Assembly (NCBI GenBank): GCA_005884605.1
Contig: VBBE01000083.1
Coordinates: 1 to 10,627 of the forward strand
Length of the DNA: 10,627 bases
Direction: 5' to 3'
Origin: Candidatus Bathyarchaeota archaeon
GTDB lineage: Archaea; Thermoproteota; Bathyarchaeia; 40CM-2-53-6
This document shows, in pieces, positions 7,134 to 10,627 of this stretch. How positions within the stretch are numbered: the first letter of the stretch is position 1; every line of letters starts with the position of its first letter. A program made the translations under genes and the position numbers. Under the pieces are notes generated by a model. That model did no database searches. It saw only the letters and a program-made list of their open reading frames with translations, and was not told the DNA's origin.

Positions 7134-7196
7134 TACGGCACGTGAGGTTGTTCTTTGGTGCCGAGGGCAGAACCAAATCTCTCGGTTCATATCTCC
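7134..7196. repeat. Repeat copy 1: hybrid att-like junction
   Basis: The left part (7134-7170, TACGG to GGGCAG) matches 10564-10601, the 3' end of the tRNA and its 3' flank, at 34 of 37 aligned bases plus one gap; TTCTTTGGTGCCGAGGGCAG is identical. The right part (7152-7196) matches repeat copy 2 at 38 of 45 bases without gaps. All copies have the same orientation. A sequence that is tRNA-like on one side and element-like on the other is what an attL/attR junction looks like. The interval 7037-7333 holds nothing else I can support; a minus-strand frame at 7002-7256 overlaps the repeat and is probably not a gene. Confidence 0.65.
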
Positions 7197-7302
7197 TGCC
7201 GTGTAGAGCCAAGGAAAAACAGTCAAGCTATGTAATTCGAAGTTTCCTATGAGCAAGTTCAGTCACCCTGATACCCACAGGTATGGAAACCTAGGCACAA
7301 CA

Positions 7303-7311
7303 TTATTATTT
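7303..7311 (+). promoter_or_regulatory. Possible TATA-like box of the nucleotidyltransferase operon
   Basis: TTATTATTT lies in an AT-rich patch 22 nt upstream of the ATG at 7334, close to the spacing of a leaderless archaeal transcript. The match to the usual box is only fair. Confidence 0.35.
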
Positions 7312-7333
7312 CCCATGTCTCTCTATTCACCTC

Positions 7334-7726
7334 ATGTACGTTAGGGTCAAGAGAGTCGGATCGAGACGATATGCCTACCTGGTGAAAGGCGTAAGAGAAA
7401 AAGAACGCGTAAGACAGAAGACTCTCTGCTATCTCGGCCCAGTCGCAAAACTCGGCTTCGGCATCCCTAATGACATCAGGAGAAAAACGGAGCAAAGGTT
7501 CCAGGTAAACTGGGAAAAGATCGAGAAGGGGATTCGTCAGATTCCGCTAACTCTAGAAGAGATCTCCCAGCTAAGACGCGAGAATTTTACTCCTACAGCC
7601 AGAACCCGTAGCGGCCCTCGCCGTTCCAGAGCCAAGGGTGAATTCTTTGCACTATCGGAACTCGCCGCGATAGGTTTCAGCGAAAGATTTGAGAAAATCG
7701 GGGACAGAGAGTTTCGTATGCGATGA
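7334..7726 (+). CDS. Basic 130-aa protein with transposase-like N-terminus; first gene of a two-gene operon
   Basis: The N-terminal ~45 residues (MYVRVKRVGSRRYAYLVKGV, then KERVRQKTLCYLGPVAKLG) resemble the beta-hairpin N-terminal domain seen in IS1634/IS4-like transposases and in small archaeal proteins. No transposase catalytic region follows. Residues 58-85 form a charged helical segment (VNWEKIEKGIRQIPLTLEEI), then a basic linker RTRSGPRRSRAK (91-101), and a short C-terminal helix FFALSELAAIGFSERF. The many Arg/Lys residues suggest nucleic-acid binding. Its stop overlaps the next gene's start in ATGA, so the two are almost certainly co-translated. An antitoxin or DNA-binding partner of the nucleotidyltransferase is a reasonable inference; a transposase remnant is the alternative, but the tight coupling argues for a kept function. 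Confidence 0.72.
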   Translation: MYVRVKRVGSRRYAYLVKGVREKERVRQKTLCYLGPVAKLGFGIPNDIRRKTEQRFQVNWEKIEKGIRQIPLTLEEISQLRRENFTPTARTRSGPRRSRAKGEFFALSELAAIGFSERFEKIGDREFRMR

Positions 7727-8304
7727 GTTCTAGGAAGGCTCTTAGAAAAACTGTCTCCGGCTACACTCGTTTTCGAAACGCACAGTCAGTAGTTCCGAGG
7801 CTCAGAAAAGAGCCTGACGAGCTGGCGAGAAAAATGCTTCTCATCGGATACCTAACTGAGAGGCTGGAAAAGAAGAAACCGGAGTCGGTATACATCGTTG
7901 GTGGCCAGGCTGTAGAAACGTATACTGCCGGCCAGTTCAGGACAGGCGACATTGACATCGTGACCCCGGACTCGAAAGGGGCTGGGGAGATTTTGAAACG
8001 GATAGGATTCGAGAGAGAAGGAATGATCTGGCTCAACAAGACTCTCGGGTTGGCGATCCACATCGTTGGCTTATTCGCTAAAAACTCTGAGAAGGCACGC
8101 ATCATCCACGCTGGTCCGTATAAGGTAAGGATTGTGGGAGTTGAGGACCTGATAGTGGATAGACTTGCTGCCGCAAAATTCTGGAATAGCCAAGTCGACC
8201 TGGAACAGGCTAAGGCTCTGTGGAAGGGGTTTAGGAAGCAGATTGATCTTCAATATCTCAGAAAGAGGGCAAGAGACGAGAAGGTTGAAGATGTTCTGCC
8301 CTGA
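7723..8304 (+). CDS. Nucleotidyltransferase-fold protein (DUF6036/AbiEii-like), possible toxin
   Basis: A 193-aa protein. The pol-beta-type nucleotidyltransferase motif is clear: YIVGGQAVETYTAG (57-70) is the Gly-Gly helix, and RTGDIDIVTPD (73-83) carries the metal-binding Asp76 and Asp78. The third acid, expected on the strand around LGLAIHIVGLF (108-118), appears as His113. GVEDLIVDRLAAAKFW (139-154) plus DLEQAKALW match the conserved C-terminal helices of the DUF6036/AbiEii-type families (EDLI..RL). Such proteins include toxins and abortive-infection effectors that modify tRNA or other targets. The ATG lies in a 4-nt ATGA overlap with the upstream gene, the usual layout of a toxin-antitoxin pair. 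The operon sits between repeat copies 1 and 2. Activity and target cannot be read from sequence. Confidence 0.78.
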   Translation: MSSRKALRKTVSGYTRFRNAQSVVPRLRKEPDELARKMLLIGYLTERLEKKKPESVYIVGGQAVETYTAGQFRTGDIDIVTPDSKGAGEILKRIGFEREGMIWLNKTLGLAIHIVGLFAKNSEKARIIHAGPYKVRIVGVEDLIVDRLAAAKFWNSQVDLEQAKALWKGFRKQIDLQYLRKRARDEKVEDVLP

Positions 8305-8327
8305 AGGGTAGAAGCGTTATTCTAGTT

Positions 8328-8372
8328 TCTATAGTGCCGAGGGCAGAACTATGACTCTGGGTTCATATCTCC
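8328..8372. repeat. Repeat copy 2, 24 bp after the nucleotidyltransferase stop
   Basis: This copy matches 7152-7196 at 38 of 45 positions without gaps; GTGCCGAGGGCAGAAC and GGTTCATATCTCC are identical. Its left flank is unlike copy 1 or the tRNA flank. On the minus strand both copies can form a short stem (GAACC/GGTTC in copy 1, GAAC/GTTC in copy 2) next to the tRNA-like end. It is read as the internal junction between two tandem insertions. Confidence 0.6.
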
Positions 8373-8402
8373 GGCTGGAGAATGCCCAAACGTTGGCTAG
8401 GT

Positions 8403-8519
8403 TCACTCATCTCGGGCTATCGCCTCTCTAATCCAGAAGTAAAGCGTGAAGGATCCTAGGAAGCCTTGTTGGACCTTCATGATATAGTCGCTCGAGCCTC
8501 CAGGCTTTGCTACCGTCAA
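8403..8519 (-). CDS. Possible 38-aa hypothetical protein
   Basis: The minus strand is open from TTG at 8519 to the TGA at 8403. The peptide begins (M)TVAKPGGSSDYIMKVQQG and continues FLGSFTLYFWIREAIARDE. It has a balanced composition, a central aromatic stretch and a charged end, which looks more protein-like than the neighbouring frames. No good ribosome binding site or TATA box is visible, and the frame stays open upstream to about 8577 without an ATG. It may be the tail of a decayed gene. Not recognised. Confidence 0.25.
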   Translation of the reverse strand: MTVAKPGGSSDYIMKVQQGFLGSFTLYFWIREAIARDE

Positions 8520-8809
8520 AGCTGAGCGCCTAGCTCCTCTCTGACTAGCTTGAGTGGGGAAGGGGGTTTCATCACCCGTTTACCAACACACACAAGCAGA
8601 CTCATTCTTGGCTCGACTACGGAGCCAAGAAAGATCCTGCTTGGCCCATAGAGACATCAAACCTACTCGTGGGAATGCTCACGCTTGCGCAAAGACTTCA
8701 TTTGAAGCTAGTTGTTTGAACTGGATTCTTCCCTCGTAATGATGCAAGATCAGAAGTTGTCTTCTTGGGTGACTCTCATGGTCACGAAAAAATGCATGCT
8801 TCCGCACGA
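8520..8809. other. Gene-free stretch inside the accessory region
   Basis: No convincing coding frame, RNA gene or strong repeat is visible. Two frames of about 60-70 codons (8554-8739 plus, 8679-8885 minus) have poor composition and no start signals. It is probably decayed element DNA. Confidence 0.35.
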
Positions 8810-8938
8810 TTAGGCGAGATTTTTTCTGGTCGCAGCATAGAAGGAGGTCGCAAAGACGATCAAGGCTGACCCAATAATAATCCAAACCACGATTCCAGAT
8901 ATCAGGCCATAGGCAATGCCAGAAGAATTAGTCCCAGT
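8810..8938 (-). pseudogene. Hydrophobic reading-frame fragment, one membrane helix
   Basis: This frame ends at the TAA at 8810-8812 and encodes TGTNSSGIAYGLISGIVVWI followed by IIGSALIVFATSFYAATRKN and LA. That is one strong transmembrane helix with a basic tail. It overlaps the end of the 53-aa membrane ORF in another frame and has no clear start codon, so it may be the out-of-frame continuation of that ORF after a frameshift. Not recognised. Confidence 0.35.
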
Positions 8939-9063
8939 AAAATGATCGAGCCTCCAAACCCAAACGCAACCTTGCGCTTTTGATTGCGGAGTAGGTAGAC
9001 GATTATTATGCCCCCGAGAATACCCACTGACGATATGAGCAAACTCACGGAGTCAACTGGCAA
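8902..9063 (-). CDS. Small membrane protein, 53 aa, two helices
   Basis: From TTG at 9063 the product is 53 aa. It starts with (M)PVDSVSLLISSVGILGGII and continues IVYLLRNQKRKVAFGFGGSI. Two hydrophobic helices (about 7-25 and 36-52) flank the basic hairpin RNQKRK, a clear inside-positive loop. The TTG follows the stop of the upstream degraded frame by one base, so translational coupling is possible; GTG at 9048 is another start. The helical-hairpin layout is typical of small membrane proteins, and the basic loop is unlikely by chance. No family recognised. Confidence 0.45.
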   Translation of the reverse strand: MPVDSVSLLISSVGILGGIIIVYLLRNQKRKVAFGFGGSIILLGLILLALPMA

Positions 9064-9064
9064 C

Positions 9065-9291
9065 TTAGGCTTTACCCCACTTTACATATGCGAATGCGCA
9101 CGCGACCAGACCACCGGCTGCTCCTTCAAAGGATAGTCCAGTAGGGAATCCGAAGTTGCTGCCCTCGCGATCCCACCGACAACGAGCCCGGCGAGAGTCG
9201 TGCCTCCGCAAGGAACTCCCCACGGATCGGGTATAGGGTTGTCAACCGCGATGCGGGTGCCAAAAAGTGTCGACTGACCCAGTCTAATCGC
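9065..9291 (-). pseudogene. Frameshifted glycine-rich membrane protein remnant
   Basis: One minus-strand frame reads TLFGTRIAVDNPIPDPWGVP, then CGGTTLAGLVVGGIAR. A second frame then continues GSNFGFPTGLSFEGAAGGLV and ACAFAYVKWGKA to the TAA at 9065-9067. The switch lies near 9156-9172. Together they would form a short protein with two glycine-rich hydrophobic segments. There is an in-frame TGA upstream (9292-9294) and no ATG, so the N-terminus also looks lost. It directly precedes the 53-aa membrane ORF. Confidence 0.35.
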
Positions 9292-9420
9292 TCAGACACG
9301 AGAAAGAAACTAGTGATACTCATCCATCTCACCAGACTAAGAACAACACACTACAACTAACCATGCCTCGCTCCAGGATTGAAGCGAAGATTCTCCATCA
9401 TCGTTAACATGCTCGTCTCA

Positions 9421-9933
9421 CTATTTGCGCGAGTCCTCTGGATGGGATCTCCAGCCAGCGAACCTTTCCAGAACCCGTGGAGGAACAGGGTTGACATAGT
9501 CAAGATGCTCTGGGCGGCAGAGACGTCTAAAATCAGTGTCTGTCGTCATGATTCCGGAAGCTCGATATTCCAAGGCGCCGGCGAGATAGGTCGTGTCATA
9601 CGGATCGTGGTGGAGCTCCCTGGCCAAGTCGAAAGCCCGATGCAGCACCATCTTGCTCACTGGACAATACTCGACGAGAGGATAGGCGTCCAAGAAGTGT
9701 CTGAGGGCCTTTTCACTCTGAGAAGAGTCACAGTCCCACTGGCGCGTCATAATCCAGTACGCGCGCATCGGCACAACATCCAGCACGAGCGGAATGAAAT
9801 GACCGCTCAACCCCCTCTCCAGTTCCCGGGCGACGCATAGATGTCCTGGGTGGTCCTCGACCAAGAATATGGCTAGACAGTTCACGTCGACGAGTATCCG
9901 GTCCCTATCCGCCAAAAGTGGCCTCGCCAGCAT
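9421..9933 (-). CDS. vapC: PIN-domain ribonuclease toxin (VapC family)
   Basis: A 170-aa PIN-domain protein, the toxin of a type II toxin-antitoxin pair; family members cleave RNA with Mg2+ held by acidic residues. The first is Asp16 in ILVDVNCLAIFL. Asp52 in PLVLDVVPMRAYWIM sits where a Glu is usual. Asp113 lies in HDPYDTTYLAGAL, and Asp132/Asp134 in MTTDTDFRRL. The ATG at 9933 overlaps the antitoxin gene by 29 nt; a TTG at 9915 would reduce the overlap to 11 nt. Close overlap fits co-translation with VapB. At 170 aa it is longer than the common 130-140 aa VapC, with extra residues at both ends (PPRVLERFAGWRSHPED at the end). Confidence 0.86.
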   Translation of the reverse strand: MLARPLLADRDRILVDVNCLAIFLVEDHPGHLCVARELERGLSGHFIPLVLDVVPMRAYWIMTRQWDCDSSQSEKALRHFLDAYPLVEYCPVSKMVLHRAFDLARELHHDPYDTTYLAGALEYRASGIMTTDTDFRRLCRPEHLDYVNPVPPRVLERFAGWRSHPEDSRK

Positions 9934-10123
9934 CCGGGAAAGTCTCCCTTCCCCACTTCCGGCCCGACCGGACCCTCACCGGCTTCGGCACCAGAGGCCT
10001 AAGAAACAATCCCTCCTCCTCCTGAGTCACTTCCAGCTCAACCCCCGGCCGCAACCCAGCCTTCAACCTCTCCTCCAACGGTATCAGAACCCTGCCCTTC
10101 TCGTCTACCCTGGCCATTCCCAC
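9905..10123 (-). CDS. vapB: AbrB/MazE-type antitoxin (VapB)
   Basis: A 72-aa antitoxin. The SpoVT-AbrB DNA-binding fold reads ARVDEKGRVLIPLEERLKAG, then LRPGVELEVTQEEEGLFLRP. The C-terminal tail (LVPKPVRVRSGRKWGRETFP, then DAGEATFGG) would wrap the VapC toxin. The frame extends to an ATG at 10159, but that codon lies inside the TATA box TTATATG; with a predicted start near 10130, the GTG at 10123 (or ATG at 10117) is the likelier start. VapB should bind its own promoter and neutralise the VapC encoded just downstream. Confidence 0.84.
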   Translation of the reverse strand: MGMARVDEKGRVLIPLEERLKAGLRPGVELEVTQEEEGLFLRPLVPKPVRVRSGRKWGRETFPDAGEATFGG

Positions 10124-10156
10124 TTTTATCTTCCCACTTACGCCTTCCCACCGCGA

Positions 10157-10166
10157 CATATAAGCC
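10157..10166 (-). promoter_or_regulatory. TATA box of the vapBC operon
   Basis: GGCTTATATG on the minus strand (10166-10157) is the best TATA match in the window. It predicts transcription from about 10133-10130, a leader of under 10 nt, and the GTG at 10123 as start. Confidence 0.6.
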
Positions 10167-10586
10167 CACCGGCTCTACCTGTGTTAGATAGCTCCCCACG
10201 ACCCACGACCCCCAGCGGAGGACTCCAAGGGAGTCGTGGAACTAGGACTGGTCGAAGTGGAGAAAGGAACGCGGGAAAAGAGCATAATGAAGATCACGGA
10301 CCCTTGGACGATTGTTGACACTTGGAAAATAAAACCCTAGGCCGCAGCTTCCCTGGAAAACATGTAGGTTGTTTTGGCATCGGGAGATGATCCTGCATCA
10401 GGCTCTTCCTAGTCACTTGCTAGCTGTCACAATCTAGAGCGCTTCCCAGGCAACGCCACCCAAGGCCTTACCTGCCGGCCAGTCTCTGCCATCCCTAATG
10501 CCCATCGCAAAGTCGGAGTCTGAGGGAAGTGGCGTTGTGTTAACGTTTGATCAGCGGTTTGGGTACGGAACCGTGAGGTCTTTCTT
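10167..10586. other. Gene-poor stretch between vapBC and the tRNA gene
   Basis: No convincing gene is visible. CCACGAC occurs twice (10196-10202 and 10203-10209) and can pair with GTCGTGG at 10233-10239. Alternatively GACTCC (10221-10226) pairs with GGAGTC (10230-10235) around the loop AAG; the two pairings exclude each other. A 34-codon plus-strand frame (10236-10340) is open but unsupported. The last 23 bp before 10587 belong to the repeat shared with copy 1. Confidence 0.4.
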
Positions 10587-10627
10587 TGGTGCCGAGGGCA
10601 GGATTTGAACCTGCGACTGGGCCGGTC
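10587..10627 (-). tRNA. tRNA gene, 3' part only (isotype unknown)
   Basis: On the minus strand the T stem is GCAGG (10614-10610) with loop TTCAAAT and partner CCTGC (10602-10598). The acceptor strand CCTCGGC follows (10597-10591), then discriminator A and an encoded CCA (10589-10587). The outer part GACCGGCCCAGTC is the anticodon-stem 3' side plus variable loop. If the stem is CGGCC, the base before the purine at position 37 is G, which points to an anticodon ending in G (Gln, Arg or His type); a class II variable arm cannot be excluded. The 5' half lies beyond the window. This 3' end is the probable attachment site of the accessory region. Confidence 0.85.

Noticed and set aside
7002..7256. 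Minus-strand 84-codon frame with GGAGATATGAACC near its internal ATG
   Set aside because: It overlaps repeat copy 1 and the end of the membrane protein gene. The matching frame in copy 2 has a stop five codons after the equivalent ATG, and the composition is not protein-like.
9161..9172. Minus-strand CGAGGGCAG resembling the repeat core
   Set aside because: Only 9 bases match, the orientation is opposite, and no flank similarity exists; probably chance.
9379..9840. Plus-strand 153-codon frame
   Set aside because: It is antisense to the VapC gene, whose PIN motifs are clear; the plus-strand translation shows no domain.
9869..10318. Plus-strand 149-codon proline-rich frame
   Set aside because: It is antisense to vapB and runs through its promoter; the low-complexity P/R/L content is typical of a shadow frame.
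10236..10340. Plus-strand 34-codon frame (starts VELGLVEVEKGT, ends WKIKP)
   Set aside because: The residues look plausible, but there is no promoter, no ribosome binding site and no recognised family; a frame this short can be open by chance.
1..10627. CRISPR arrays, complete insertion sequences, rRNA genes
   Set aside because: No regularly spaced repeats, no transposase catalytic domain with terminal inverted repeats, and no rRNA-like conserved stretches were seen.

Overview
The window looks like a chromosomal segment of an archaeon, most likely a mesophilic member of the Thermoproteota (TACK) such as a Bathyarchaeia or Nitrososphaeria relative. The evidence is archaeal TATA-like boxes about 25 nt upstream of start codons (several genes look leaderless), a TrpB2-type tryptophan synthase beta chain divergent from an archaeal HTH-ACT regulator, and a VapB/VapC pair. 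The lineage assignment is inference; no rRNA or other marker gene is present.

Region 1-6321 is compact and mostly divergent or convergent. A Lon-family protease runs off the left edge (minus strand; AAA part visible, both Walker motifs altered). It diverges from an alpha/beta hydrolase, which converges on trpB2. trpB2 diverges from the HTH-ACT regulator across 62 bp, which in turn converges on a GNAT acetyltransferase. The GNAT gene diverges from a second alpha/beta hydrolase. All three divergent pairs appear to share one AT-rich TATA-like element readable on both strands. The two hydrolases and the GNAT protein resemble bacterial families and may have been acquired.

Region 6322-7036 holds a structured-looking spacer and a small four-helix membrane protein gene interrupted by a one-base frameshift. 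The frame-corrected product resembles proteolipid (rotary ATPase subunit c) proteins.

Region 7134-10627 is accessory DNA. Three direct repeats sharing GTGCCGAGGGCAG occur at about 7158, 8334 and 10589. The last is the 3' end of a tRNA gene cut by the right edge. Copy 1 matches the tRNA end and its 3' flank on its left side and copy 2 on its right side, as expected for att-type junctions of elements inserted in tandem at a tRNA gene. Copies 1 and 2 closely frame one two-gene operon (7334-8304): a basic 130-aa protein with a transposase-like N-terminus, and a DUF6036/AbiEii-like nucleotidyltransferase joined by an ATGA overlap. This is the best candidate in the window for an undescribed toxin-antitoxin or defence cassette. 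Between copy 2 and the tRNA lie several very short hydrophobic reading frames, some apparently broken, and a VapB/VapC module. No integrase is visible in the window.
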